Source: Eretmocerus hayati (lineage: Eukaryota > Arthropoda > Insecta > Hymenoptera > Aphelinidae). Taken from it: a stretch of DNA of 64,000 nucleotides. This document shows positions 22,734 through 34,235 of this stretch, in pieces. Below the pieces are notes generated by a model. The model did not search any database. It was not told where the DNA came from and saw only the letters and a list, made by a program, of their open reading frames with translations. How positions within the stretch are numbered: the stretch's first letter is position 1; the number at the start of each line of letters is the position of its first letter. The stretch spans positions 62,242,172 to 62,306,171 of the forward strand of contig CM056744.1 of the NCBI GenBank assembly GCA_029851415.1, in the 5' to 3' direction. Position numbers and translations under genes: made by a program.

Positions 22734-23934
22734 TTCCTTATGACTATATAATATAGAGAGATATATATTGGGGTGATATATTTCTATAGTTTATGTGGTA
22801 TCATCGTGTTATATGATTTGAAGAGAATTTTTCGAGAATATTTAAACTTTTTTAGCTACTTTTGAAAAACATTCTGATTTCATAAAATAGTCTGTGTATG
22901 TCCATTCTTAGCCTATAATTTCAAGCTTACAATAGAATATATAATCCTATGGATGAGTCATTGCTAACAGGGAACCTTCAAAGGATGTGTGTAGAATGAC
23001 TCAGGATTGCAGGGATTCTACTGGGCTGAAATTCTATATTGGGATCCGTCTGTCAGCTAATAAGAATACCTGACACTTGTCAATACCTCAGCACTTTTGT
23101 GAGGCCCCCCTCCGCAGGCGATTGACGAGTATTGGATTCTTCGTTTGTAGGTGTCATGTCATTTAAAGATTGAAATTTTCATCGAATGGTAATTTTTTGA
23201 TCTGAGAAGACTTATTGAATGATTTTTGATAAATATTGATCCGTCCTATCGTCGTGGTCTTGAAAGAAGGTAGAAGATGTATTTGAATATGTACACAATG
23301 TATTTGGAACTTCTGGAAATTTTTTAGAAAAAATTGGAATTTCCGTTAAAGTAATAGTAATTTCAGATGTATTTAACTTTTCCATTAGATTTTAAATTGA
23401 AATTGAAATTTGTCACTAATTCTATTTCATATCTGAAATGAGATAACACAAGAGGAAGGGGACGGCTAATCTTCCCGCCCCTTATGATTTTTATTGTTTG
23501 CATTCTGGATTCCTACATATTGTACATATTTACTATTATCATATATTGATGAATACATATATATATATATATATATATATATGAATAAATACATAGACTA
23601 TTATGAGTTATATTTATAAAAGTAATTATTACTGCTTAAATTGATGATGAGATTGAATTTCATGATGTTTTTCTCTCGGCATCCACTCCCAAGAACAAGA
23701 ACATCTTGAATTTTCCGATTAATAGCGTTGTAGCCTGTGTGCAGACAATTGTTCTATTTCATTCATTCATTTGTACATTTTTTTAATATCTACTACATGT
23801 TCTGAAGTATAAATTAATTTGTTTGTGTGGAATGGGCTTCCTGATTTATTGGAGACCGTGGCTGAGCGCCGTCTCTGACAATGGAAGCTTTATCACTTTT
23901 GATGCTACCTTTACGTTTTCCAAAATTGGCAGAA
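22734..23934. other. Stretch with no recognised gene
   Basis: AT-rich, with a TA microsatellite at about 23556-23582. The motif TAGTTTATGTG...GTTATATGATTTGAAGAGA near 22785 resembles sequence near 24888, suggesting that the duplicated block below may start here. No coding content. Confidence 0.5.
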
Positions 23935-24770
23935 GGCCATGTCTATGTAGGGTGACCAAGAAACCTCAAATTGATTTTACTGATTTGTTTGATTTTAGAA
24001 TGACAATACTTACAAGGAGAGTCCGGAGTCCCCGGGTCCTGAAATCTCACCAAAACTTTTTTACAGTTTCGTACCACCTGGAATATAAAGAATCTAAAGC
24101 AACTCTATCAAATGGGTCTTCTGTTCTGAGCTACAGCCAGAGTGGTCAACATTGCTAGTATATCTATATCTATCACTTTTTAACACGGGCCTATATGGGC
24201 AATGCTAATGTCATGGGATGTAGCTCTGAACGGGAGGCCCATTTGACACAGTCGCTTTGGGTTCTTCATATTCTAGGTCGTACGAAACTATAAAAAAATT
24301 TTGGTGAGATTTCAGGACCCGGAGACTCCGGACTCCCCTTGTTAGTCTAGTCTTGGTCTTTTAAAATGATATTTGCACCCTGAAGGGGTGGCTCACTTGC
24401 ACCCGGATGTATGATGGGGTGACTAACTCTAGGGATTCCGTTCACCGGATGTTTGATGGGTGAACGCTTCCTATAAATGATGATTTTATTCGAATAAGTT
24501 TACTCCTATTTACTTACCAATGAAGCAATACGATGATCCTTGACCCTGCTTTTGATTCCTGGGAATATGTTCGAGATTCCTGTTCCTGTCTGGAGCGCGT
24601 CGACCTCCTCTCACGGTAGGTTCAGACCGACTGACATTTCATATGTACTTTCTCTATATGGTATCACCAGGCGACGTCGGCGATTTTTTGGGAAACTATG
24701 TGACTATATATACGTGTCTATAGCCACACAGTTGCCCTTCTCAACAAATGTTTGCCAGAACTGTCCCTAA
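23935..24770. repeat. Duplicated block, copy 1 (carries a MITE)
   Basis: Shares with copy 2 the blocks AGGCCATG, GTGACCAAGAAACC, CACCCTGAAGGGGTGG, GGAGCGCGTCGAC and GGGAAACTATGTGAC in the same order. Copy 1 is longer by the 331-bp MITE at 24012-24342. Confidence 0.8.
24012..24342. mobile_element. Fold-back MITE (family A), TTA target duplication
   Basis: The ends are ACAAGGAGAGTCCGGAGTCC and GGAGACTCCGGACTCCCCTT followed by GT. Arms of about 130 bp share CTGAAATCTCACCAAAA and GGCCCATTTGAC-like blocks in inverted form around a loop with TAGTATATCTATATC. The flanks read TTA on both sides, counting the TIR as CAAGG...CCTTG. The empty site in copy 2 of the duplicated block reads ATACTCAGTCT, which confirms the boundaries. 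Confidence 0.85.
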
Positions 24771-24823
24771 ATGGGAATTTCATTCAATTTTGAAGAAATA
24801 TATTTATATTCAACGACTTTATA

Positions 24824-24827
<4 letters not shown>

Positions 24828-24886
<59 letters not shown>
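24828..24886. repeat. AT microsatellite
   Basis: About 29 uninterrupted AT repeats between the two duplicated blocks. Confidence 0.95.
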
Positions 24887-24889
<3 letters not shown>

Positions 24890-24944
24890 TTTATGTGATA
24901 TTTTTATTGAATTATCGTATAATATGATCCGAAGAGAGATAAAA

Positions 24945-25440
24945 GGCCATGGCTATGTGGGGCGACCAAGAAACCCCAAATTGATTTTACTGACTAATTG
25001 ATTTTATTATGAACATACTCAGTCTATTCTTGGTCCTTTAAAATGATATTTACACCCTGAAGGGGTGGCCCATTCGCACCCGGATGAGTGATGAGGTGAC
25101 TAACTCTAGGGAGGCCGTTCACCGGATAATTGATGAGTGAACGATTTCTATAAATGAGGATTTTATTCGAATAAGTGTACTTCTATATACTTACCAATGA
25201 AGCAATATGATGATCCTTGACCCTGCTTTTGATTCCTGGGATTATACTCGAAAATTCTGGTTCCACTCTGGAGCGCGTCGACTTCCTCTTATGGTAGGTT
25301 GAGACCGACTGACGCTTCTTGCTCTATGATATTGTCTCACCAGTCGATGTCTGCAATTTTTCGGGAAACTATGTGACGATATATATATGTATCTATAGCT
25401 ACACAGTTGCCCTTTTCAAGCAGATGTTTCAAGCACATCC
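24945..25440. repeat. Duplicated block, copy 2 (empty MITE site)
   Basis: Direct repeat of copy 1, about 80-90% similar by eye, without the MITE. The two copies are about 1 kb apart in register. Confidence 0.8.
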
Positions 25441-25557
25441 TACTTATGTGAACTTTGCAATACAGCTGAATTTTCATGTAACTGTTTCAGTTTTGTTTCT
25501 TAGCAGGTAGTGTTGAGGAAAACATGAGAATATTCCCTTTCTAGAGTTCACTAATTG

Positions 25558-26033
25558 AGGCCAGTCCGTAGTCCCCGCAATACTGCAACCAGACACGCAC
25601 CGGAGTACATGCAGGTTTTCAAACAATATCTAATTTTTGAATAATTCCAAACACTTTTCGGATAAAGTCATTGAGTCAGCGCGCTTCCCAATAAAATTTC
25701 CAATTATTTGAGCTTTGTTGCGTCTCAAAACTCGTGGTATATTTTGCAGGATTTGGAAAACCGCAATCTTGAGCTGTCGCTGCCGCATCGTGGGAAGCAC
25801 GCTGTCATGCACTCTGCCATTTTCCAAATCTCGCAAAATATACCGCGAGTTTTGAGACGCGACCAAGCTCAAATGATTGGAAATTTTATAGGAAAGTGTG
25901 CTGACTCAATGATCTGGTCCAAAAAGTGTTTGCAACTATTTAGAAATTAAATATTGTTGGAATTAAGCCATGCAAATCACCGTGGCGCCATCTATGGAGT
26001 AGTGAGTAAGTGTAAGCACTACGGACTGGCCTT
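25558..26033. mobile_element. 476-bp fold-back element
   Basis: Starts AGGCCAGTCCGTAGT and ends ACTACGGACTGGCCTT. The arms run inward for about 220 bp; for example TTGCGTCTCAAAACTCGTGG pairs with CGCGAGTTTTGAGACGCGAC around a short centre near 25790. No coding capacity. Confidence 0.85.
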
Positions 26034-26305
26034 AAGATGTTGACCATAACCCAATTTGAGCGGTTTAGAGTATTTTTATTCGCGTATATTTTGAAGAGAG
26101 ATCGTATCTCTGCGCCGATCATATATGTTCCTGTATTATTTTCGAGAAAATTAGAAACCAATCGAAGGTTAACCCCTGTGTCTAAAATGTGTGAGGGGTT
26201 GAAGTCATTCGATCTCTGCTTCCCCCGACGAGTCTTAAAATCATAAAAAAATCGAATTTCCTAATATGTTATCTTACTCACTCACCTAGAGAGTGAGCGT
26301 CAAAT

Positions 26306-26308
26306 ACA

Positions 26309-26342
<34 letters not shown>
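26306..26342. repeat. CT microsatellite
   Basis: Uninterrupted CT repeat directly before the presumed 5' end of the CR1-like LINE. Confidence 0.9.
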
Positions 26343-26344
<2 letters not shown>

Positions 26345-26638
26345 CGGTAATTGTTTCCACACGCATCTAACATCGCTCCGTGCTTGAACATCTCTTTAAC
26401 CATCCAAACGTCGTCCCGAGTGGCACTTTTTTGCAGATTGGACTTCCTCCTGCAGGCTCATACCACTGGAGCATCACTGCATGGCTCCTGCTCGAGCCTG
26501 GGAGGAATAATTCCAATTCTGCAACTCCAACAACAACATCGAGTTGGCAGTGCCTGGCGCCGAAAGTGAGCTTTGTGCGCATGCTCGGAGGTCGTCTGCT
26601 ACGCTGGCCTGCTTCGCTGTCTTGCTGTCTGCTGCACG

Positions 26639-28511
26639 ATGAGCGACAACACCTGCTGCGTCTGCAACAACACCTCACGCGCGGGCAGCAGAGAATGCGG
26701 CACTTGCAAAAGATCAGCACATGTCAAGTGCTCGAAATCATCTCAAGGAGCAGTGACATGCGAAAAATGTCTGCAGGTGAGCAAAATTCCAGCCGCGCAA
26801 TTATCATCAAGTGCATCGAAGCAGACGACTTCGACTTCTCGCCTCAGCACGCAAACAGTCAGAGAGAGAAAGAAGGAGAATACTACCTCGCATAGACGTG
26901 TGAGTAATCAGCCTATCTCACACACACGGCTCAGCTCGCATACTGCATCAGCACTATCTTCCCCCGCTCCATACCACCGCCGCGGGCCGCAGCGCCAAGC
27001 CCCCTACCACCAATGCCTCTCTATCCAACTCCGGGAGTCTACAGCTTGCGCTAGCGGGGGGTACTCTATCGCCTGCTGCTTCGTCTCCGTCATGTGGTGA
27101 CACCTTCCGCCAGTCCACCGGTATAGAGCCCGCAAATATTCAAAAGCAGCAAACAGATGCGTGGCCCACCACTACCACCCAGTCGCTGCTCACTACACCT
27201 CCTCTTGGCCACGCTGTCGGGCCGATGGAGAGAAACAGCTCCATCTCGAAAACTACACCACCTCTTGGCCACGTTGTAGGGTCGACGGAGAGCAACAGCC
27301 TCAACGTCTCGGAACGACCTGCAACATCACCAACTTCGACGGCGACGGATTCTCCTGACACCAAATGGGTACTCATAGCGCAGACTACTCTCGACCTCTT
27401 TTATGATCAATATGCGCTACTCCAGAACGAGCTTGACGAAATAAAATCTCTCGTGAGGCGACAAAACGTTGCCGTTCCCTCTCCACATCTCACGCCAGCA
27501 GTGAATGAGGTGGATGATCACCTATTGGCACGTGTATCCTCTCTCGAGAGACTCATAGAGAAGCAAAGCTCCCAGCTGGAGGAGCTCCGCTTGGATCGCC
27601 AGCTTCTTCTGGACCAGAACTCTACCATGAAAAGCCAATTTTCCACTCTGACTGAGCTATTAACAGGTCGTGAGAGTAGTCAGCGAGATAGCGAATGTAG
27701 GAGAATTGAGAATAGTAATGTCGAATCGACACATCAATCTTCGATTCCTATTATTACACCTAGGATGGACAAGTTCCCTCATTCACACGCTGGGGAGCAA
27801 GGACGGGGACACGGCAGTGACGGTCTTGAGCGCTGTAAATTAATTATTAATGGTATTTTAGAAGAAAATTCTAAGGCCTCGCCGGTACAGCTATCTGATA
27901 TTGCCTACGCAGTGCTCAAGTCCGTACTCCCCTCACTGGAGAGGGTAGACATTGCTGATGTCCAAGTCCTGCAAACTGGGCGTGCGTCTGGGGAGAAGCC
28001 TCCAACAGGTATTTGCGACTCGGTTCGATCTCCTCGAGCCCCAGCTGCTATCCCGCGCACTCTACCATCGTGCATAGTCCAACTCTCCAGTAGTCGACTA
28101 GTCGGGAAAGTGATTCGGGCTAAACGTTCAATCACCAATAATTATTTCACGGCTAACAATATCCAGCCTGACTTACTCGACCCAGATACGAAAGCTCATG
28201 TGCCAGACCGTGAAATCTTTATAAATGAGATGCTCCCCCGTGAGAAATACAAAGAATACATACGCTTAAGGTCGATTGCACGCGGTTTGGGTTTAAAATA
28301 CGCCTGGCACAGTGGCGGACGTTTCTGGGTTAGACGGAAAAATAGTGAGCGAGCGCATACGTTCGAATCTCTCGCTGATCTGCAGGTCATTCAAACGTCC
28401 TGTCGAAGTGCTCCAGAACGTGCTCGTGCGTCTTCTAATAACACCCAGAGCTGTACTACCGTTCCGGAGCAGAGTAGAGTTTCGGCAGCAGAATCAGCGA
28501 AGACTCCTTGA
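26639..28511 (+). pseudogene. LINE ORF1: PHD-like finger, coiled coil, FP-like domain
   Basis: The start at 26639 (MSDNTCCVCNN) is chosen because the zinc finger follows at once. Cys6-x2-Cys9, Cys20-x2-Cys23, His28-x2-Cys31 and Cys41-x2-Cys44 form a C4HC3 PHD-like cross-brace. After a Ser/Pro/Thr-rich part, the frame shifts in a C run near 26961. The new frame carries a coiled coil (LLQNELDEIKSLVRRQN; VSSLERLIEKQSSQLEELRL) and ends with LRSIARGLGLKYAWHSGG, RFWVRRKNSERAHTF and SLADLQ, the baculovirus FP-like domain common in CR1/Jockey ORF1 proteins. The protein would bind LINE RNA. It stops at 28511, 30 bp before ORF2. Confidence 0.85.
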
Positions 28512-28541
28512 CTCGATACGGCTGCTGAAGAGCGACGAGGG

Positions 28542-31439
28542 ATGGGCAGTTCTTTGAAAGCGGGATTTATCAACCTTAACTCTCTGACAGATAAGATTGA
28601 GTATCTACGCTTGCTCGTGGCTAACGATCCCTCCTACCATCTATTTGGGGTAGCTGAGTCGAAGCCAGATGAGTTTGTGGATGACAATCTCGTTCAGATT
28701 CCAGGTTTTTCATTGTTGCGGCAGGATCGCAACAGAGAGGGTGGTGGGGTTGCCTTGTATGTGCGCAATGACTTCAAAGTTAAGAAGTTGATTTCGTCAA
28801 ATACTTTTGGGCCAGGGAAACCTGGCGTGCCTGAATTTCTCTTTTGTAGCATATAACAGGGTAACTCCCCGCCAATATTTGTCGTAGTAATCTACAGACC
28901 CCCTAAAATCGCCATGCAGAAGGATGACGGACTGTTTGGCTCATTACGCCGGCTGTGTGGCGACTACAGTCATAAAATTATAATGGGTGATCTGAACGCG
29001 GATTTGTTAGACACTGCTCATCCCGACACCAAGACACTGACTGCACTGACAGAAGAACTTGCCTTGCAGATAGTGCAGCATGGCCCGACTCACCAACACA
29101 CCCCCAATACATCTCATACATGGATTGATCACATTTATGTAGATGACAATGACATCATTACTGACTTTCAAAACAGACTCCTGCCCAGATTCGGCAGGCA
29201 CTCGGTCATTGACGTCACCATCAACGTCTCTACTCCTACTCCGCCAAGAAATTCCTTCACCTACAGGGATTTTCGAAACATCACTCCGGAGATATTGAAT
29301 GACCGATTGCTTCGCTGTGACTGGACAGCTCTCGAAAATGCTGAAACGAGTTTGGAAGATGCAATTCACTGCTTGAATGGAAATTTACAGACCGTTCTAG
29401 ATGAATTAGCACCCGAAAAAACTATTAATCCGCGTAAAAATGACGCTCCTTGGATTGGTCCTGAGCTGAGGGTACTCATGAATAAGCGAGACGCGACGCG
29501 CAGGCGCTGGGAACGGATTCAACGTAACCAGCGCAAGTGTCCTGAGCTTCAAAATGAATACTTTCGGCTTAGCGAAGAGGTCGACTTGCGCATTGAACAA
29601 GAGCATAACTCCTTCATTCAAACCCATTTGTCAGATGCTCTTGATCAGGAGAAGAACATTTGGAAGGAGATGCGCAATCTCGGCCTCTTGCCTAAGAGCA
29701 AAGAGGAGGAACTTCATGGCTTCACACCGGATGAGTTGAACGCACACTTTGCGGGAGTTTCCGTTTCGCCCCACGAAAATATTAATGAAGCAATGGACGA
29801 TATTGACTCGGCACCGGAGGAGGGATTCAAATTTAAGCCCACAAATTTTAGTGATGTAGTCCTTGCAATCAACCATTTCTCCTCACAGGCCCGTGGAGCG
29901 GATGGAATACCCCAAAGCGTGATCGCGAAAGCTCTTCCGGCCATTGGTGATCTTATTCTACATATTTCCAACTCCTCTTTCGCTCATGGCATTTTTCCTG
30001 AGGCTTGGAAGCAAGCGCAGCTGATTGCATTAAAGAAGACTGCAGCTCCATCAGCAGTCTCGGACTTCCGTCCTATAGCACTGCTGTGCTTTCTCTCCAA
30101 GGTTCTGGAAAAAATCGCACATGACCAAATCACGGAGTATTTAAAAATCGAGAAGATACTTGATCGCTTCCAAACTGGTTTTAGGCAACACCATAGCACC
30201 CAGACAGCTTTGTTGAAATTGACCGATGATATCAGAGTAGGTATAGACAGAAAGAAGATCACTCTGCTCCTACTATTCGATTTTAGCAAAGCTTTTCACA
30301 CCATCTCACCATCCAAGCTGTTGAGGAAGCTACGACATCTTGGCTTCTCAAGATCGGCGCTCCTGTGGATAAAATCATATTTACAGGGTCGCACCCAACA
30401 AATCACTTCTAAAGTAGGCAAATCTGATTGGCTCGAAACCAATCTGGGTGTTCCACAGGGGTCCGTCCTTGGGCCTCTCCTCTTTAGCTTGTATGTGAAT
30501 GACCTGGCTGGCTTGCTAGACGGAAAGTCGGTACATCATCTATTTTATGCGGATGATCTCCAAATTTATCTCCAAATCGAGAAAAATAAGATCAGGGAAG
30601 GTATTGTTCGGCTGGGCGAAATAGGACGATTAGTTGCCGAGTGGGCCAGAAGTTCTGGCCTGTGTCTCAACGCTGGCAAGACCAAGGCAGTCTACTTCAG
30701 TTCGGAGACAAATATCAAAGATCTGAAGAGAATAGACTTGCCAGGGGTTGAGATACAGTAAGGAAAGTTCATCCCGTTCAGTGATACGGTCGTGAGTCCC
30801 GGTGTTACACTTGACAGTGAATTGACATGGAAACCGCACATTGACCAAGACACTAAGGAAGTCAACAGAGCCCTATACGGTCTGCGGTTTTTTAGGGCAT
30901 GTATCACCAGACCTCTCCGAATTCGCCTAGCCGAGTCATTGGTTCAACCGCACCTAGATTATTGCGCGGTCATGTACCTCGACGCCACGGACGAACAGCG
31001 GCAACGGGTACAGAGACTAAGCAATTCATGTGTGAGATATATTTTTGATCTTAGGAGAGACGAGCACATCGCCCCGTTTAGGGAGCGCTTGGGTTGGTTA
31101 CGTACTGATTCGCGGAGAATGTACTTCGCAGCTTTCTTGATGCATAAGATCATGCACTTAGGAGAACCTGGCTACCTAGCTGCGGTGTTTACCAGGTACC
31201 AATCCGAACGCCCCGCACGGGGTGATCTAGAAGAGCGGGTACTCAAAGTTCCCAACATGAGACTTGAATATGGAAGAAGATCTTTCCAAGTCCAATGTGC
31301 TCATTTGTGGAACCTTCTCCCTCCCGGCTTTCGGCAGCTTGGGGAGATATCATTATTTAAAGAGTCCTTAAAAGACTTCCTGTTAACACTATCCACCCAG
31401 AGGATTGATGTGGAGAAGAAACACTATTTTAATTTGTAA
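28542..31439 (+). pseudogene. LINE ORF2: AP-like endonuclease, reverse transcriptase
   Basis: A single frame of 966 codons from MGSSLKAGFINLNSL to the stop at 31437. It is interrupted by two in-frame TAA codons, at 28854-28856 (endonuclease) and 30759-30761 (after RT). Residues 1-230 are the endonuclease (GVAESKPDEF, GGGVALYVRN, IMGDLNADLLD, SHTWIDHIYVDD). RT follows, with DFRPIALL, motif A FDFSKAF at about residue 579, GVPQGSVLGPLLFSLYVND and YADD at about 669. The motif A Asp that usually follows AF is His here (AFH), while copy 1 keeps AFD. The C-terminal part contains CVRYIFDLRRDEH. It would nick target DNA and copy the LINE RNA. Confidence 0.9.
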
Positions 31440-31847
31440 ACTGTGATAGGCATTAGCCCGTTTCAATTGATGTCTTCTACTTCTATGCGTGGCTTTTTCG
31501 TTTCCGAACTGAGATTCCTGTGATATGACTGTGGGCCCATGTCTTTTTTATATGTCTTCTCAAACGGAAAAGTGTTTTCTTTTCCTCAACCTTTTTTGTT
31601 AAGACTGATATATGTATATATATATATATGAAAACGTGACTTTTTCTTCTTTTTCTTTTCATGACTCTTAGCATCTTACGATGCCTCGAGATGACTAGTC
31701 ACTTTCTGTGATAATTCGAATAGCCTTAACCAAAACGACAAATTTTTGCAAATCCAATGTATTTATTATGTATGAGTGACATATGTTTCATATGCTACTG
31801 TATTTTTGTATTTTTGCCCTTGGGCGAATAAAGGTTATCATTCATTC

Positions 31848-32725
31848 TCTGCGAGAAAATGACTCCCTCAATGTTCCGTCACCTACCATTTGAGACCAAA
31901 ATCTTACGAATATTAACAGTTCGGTCACTTTCTCCCGCAAGAGGCATCATTTCGGGTCTTATTTGATACAATTAGGCTTCCACCAATATGAAAGTTCGTT
32001 ATGCCGTTCAAACATGAGGGACCCCATCCTTTATTCCTCCAATTCGATTGAACGAAATTTCATTATATTGTGATTTTAAGAAAACTTCAAATTGAGATAT
32101 TCAGAAATTTTCAAAAAATCAAACGCACCGAATAGAGTGAAGCCGAGCGAACGTTAGCGAGCAAGGCATTACCTCTAGTCATAAATTAGGTGATAGAGAT
32201 AAAATTAATAAACTTAGCATTTTATTGAATATCTAATGTCATTCGTATAGTAGCGCGTTGGGTCAACCTTAGGGAGCAGTTTTGGAAGAAACGATCAATT
32301 ATGTCAGTGGTTTTCACATAGTCTAGGGAAGATGCCAGGCAGCGGTAGGTGGTAATGAAGGTTGATCGATCTTAGTGAAAAGATGAAATGACATTGTATG
32401 GGCTGCTTATAGCGATACAGTGTTGGCTTTGGTAAATGATTTACGTTTAGTTATGGTAGTATGCATTATTTAAATGGTAACAGTACTCGCAGAAGAATTC
32501 TGAGGAGGTGGGAATAACTATATTTGACTCAATATAAGAAAACAAACCATGACCAATTCAGGAAATTTACTCTTCAGGGTAATGCGACAAACGAGGGGGT
32601 ATTAATATAAAGAAATTTTATTTCATGGTGAAGTAGATGGATAGGGTGGATTTCGCATGCTATGAATAACTAGTATCATGAAGGAGTGTATAGTATTGGA
32701 GGTTATTTTGGAATAGTAGAATATA
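31848..32725. other. Stretch with no recognised gene
   Basis: No domain-bearing frame. Near 32140-32170, GAAGCCGAGCGAACG is followed by TTAGCGAGCAAGGC; this resembles short G/C-rich transposon ends but no partner is seen. Confidence 0.45.
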
Positions 32726-33161
32726 ATGGATAGGGTTTCATTCAATGTTGGAAGAAAGAAGAAAATACGGGATGGAATTTATGAAGAATTGATGGAACTG
32801 AAATACGCAGAGCATCCCTGGCCCGGGTGCCTGCGGCCGACAAGCTACATAGATGAATGTCGGTGCACCTGCAGAAATCGGTTGCATTGGACCGCGAGCA
32901 GAGTGTATGTTGTTGAAGATTTGACAGGAATGATATTTGCCCGCTCAAAAGAGGAAGTAGCTGGATGGAAATTCTGAAAGGAGACTGGAGGAAAATAGGA
33001 TGGCTGAAAAACATAGAATGGAAAAGAAAAAGAGCTGACATGCAAAATGCAAATACATAGCAGAAGACAGAATAAGTAAGAGAGAGGAATAAGAACAGGA
33101 ATAGGAACGCAGGAACAGGAATGGGAGACAGCACGTGGAGACGCAGCACCAAATACTGCCG

Positions 33162-33205
33162 TTTAGCTCGTCCACGTGCGGCGCGCCGCACGTGGACGAG
33201 CTAAA
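33162..33205. repeat. Perfect 44-bp palindrome
   Basis: TTTAGCTCGTCCACGTGCGG at the left is followed by its exact reverse complement with no spacer; the centre lies between 33183 and 33184. Each arm contains CACGTG. I checked both arms base by base. Confidence 0.95.
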
Positions 33206-33257
33206 ACAAGTACAAAGCCCACGCCCCATAAAGCAAGCGGAGAAACCTACCGCAAAG

Positions 33258-33794
33258 ATGGAAAACTACAGGGATGATCTAGAAGAGGAATAAAGGAGGA
33301 GACAGAGGGCAGAAGAAAACCTAAACATACTACAGGAAGCAAACAGAGAACTGCAAAGAAGATTGGAGGAATTGGGAGCGGAGAGGTCAGAAAACGCAAC
33401 AAGTGAAAGTGAAAGCGAGGTGAGCACAGAGGGGAGCGAAACAGAAATTCAAAGGAGACAAGTGATAAGAGCAGCAGTGATAAGGAGAGGTGTAGCATAC
33501 AGAGGAAAGAGGGTGGAGCAGTGGATTATGGAAAAGACTGGCAGTAACACAAAAAGAGAAGATTGGTGGAAAGAAAGTTTGGCAAAGGAAGGTGCAGTGC
33601 AGAAGAATAATGCCTGGGTACTGAAATCATCTAACCCAGACATAATAAACAAGTTAAAAGCAACAATGGAAACACCAGGGGAAAAGGAGTACATAGTGGA
33701 AGATTTTAAGGGAGCTGAGGAAAGATGGGAAGAAAGAAGGAAGCTGAAAGCTATAGAAAGCATGATGAACAACGGCTTTGAGGTAATAATTTGA
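33258..33794 (+). CDS. Unidentified coiled-coil protein, broken by one stop
   Basis: An ATG at 33258 (MENYRDDLEEE) is followed by a TAA at about 33291. The same frame continues with RRRQRAEENLNILQEANREL, a strongly predicted coiled coil, then an acidic Ser/Glu tract (SESESEVSTEGSE) and a basic/aromatic region (RVEQWIMEKTG; REDWWKESLA; WVLKSSNPDIINKLKATME). It ends at 33794. The open part from the Met at 33363 is 143 residues. The layout (coiled coil then a small basic domain) recalls LINE ORF1 or gag-like proteins, but I recognise no family. Confidence 0.4.
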
Positions 33795-34235
33795 GGTAAT
33801 TTGGATTAAAAGCGTAGGTGAGTTAGTCTACGCAGAGAAGAATGACCAATTGTTCAGAATCGTGTGGAACGAGCAGGAGAGGATATTCATTGGCACACCC
33901 TTAAGTGTTGCTAGGGGAATGTAAGAGGAGAAAAAACTGAGAGACAGGAAAGAAGGCGAGGAGATAGAGGAAAGAAGGTGAGGACAATAAGAAGGAAAGA
34001 TGACGAGGAGGAGCAGAAAAAGGAGTCAGCTGCAACGCAAGGAATTATTCAATTCTTTTAAGTTCAAATTCATCACAGTGGAAAGCACGAAAAGTGCAAA
34101 TCAAGAATCAAAAGAAAGACTTTTATTTATTTTTATAAAGAGATCAAGTACTGTTCATTTATACGTCAACATTAGATCATAGTAACTTTGTAACTATATA
34201 ACCGTAGGGTTCAATGAATGAATAACAATAATAAT

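Larger units (their letters stand above)
26343..31847 (+). mobile_element. CR1-like non-LTR retrotransposon, near full length (copy 2)
   Basis: Contains a 5' UTR, ORF1, ORF2 and a 3' UTR, and ends near 31847 in TTATCATTCATTC, a short tetranucleotide tail rather than poly(A), as in CR1-type elements. The 5' boundary is set at the end of the CT tract and is approximate. ORF1 with a PHD-like finger and FP-like domain followed by ORF2 with an AP-like endonuclease and RT matches insect CR1/Jockey-superfamily LINEs. One ORF1 frameshift and two ORF2 stops make this copy inactive. Confidence 0.88.
32726..34235 (+). other. Possible LINE ORF1-like relic ending in an AATA/ATGA tail
   Basis: Purine-rich on the plus strand, with three broken frames (32726-32977, 33258-33794 with one stop, 34000-34182). 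It ends near 34235 in CAATGAATGAATAACAATAA and further ATA repeats, like the simple-repeat tail of a non-LTR element. No RT or endonuclease is present. The identification is tentative. Confidence 0.35.

Noticed and set aside
22441..22751. Overlapping open frames rich in Trp, Ser, Gly and Val
   Set aside because: They translate the decamer minisatellite and have no independent support.
26380..26895. 171-residue open frame before LINE ORF1
   Set aside because: It overlaps the PHD-finger frame in another register, has no domain, and lies over the 5' UTR and start of ORF1.
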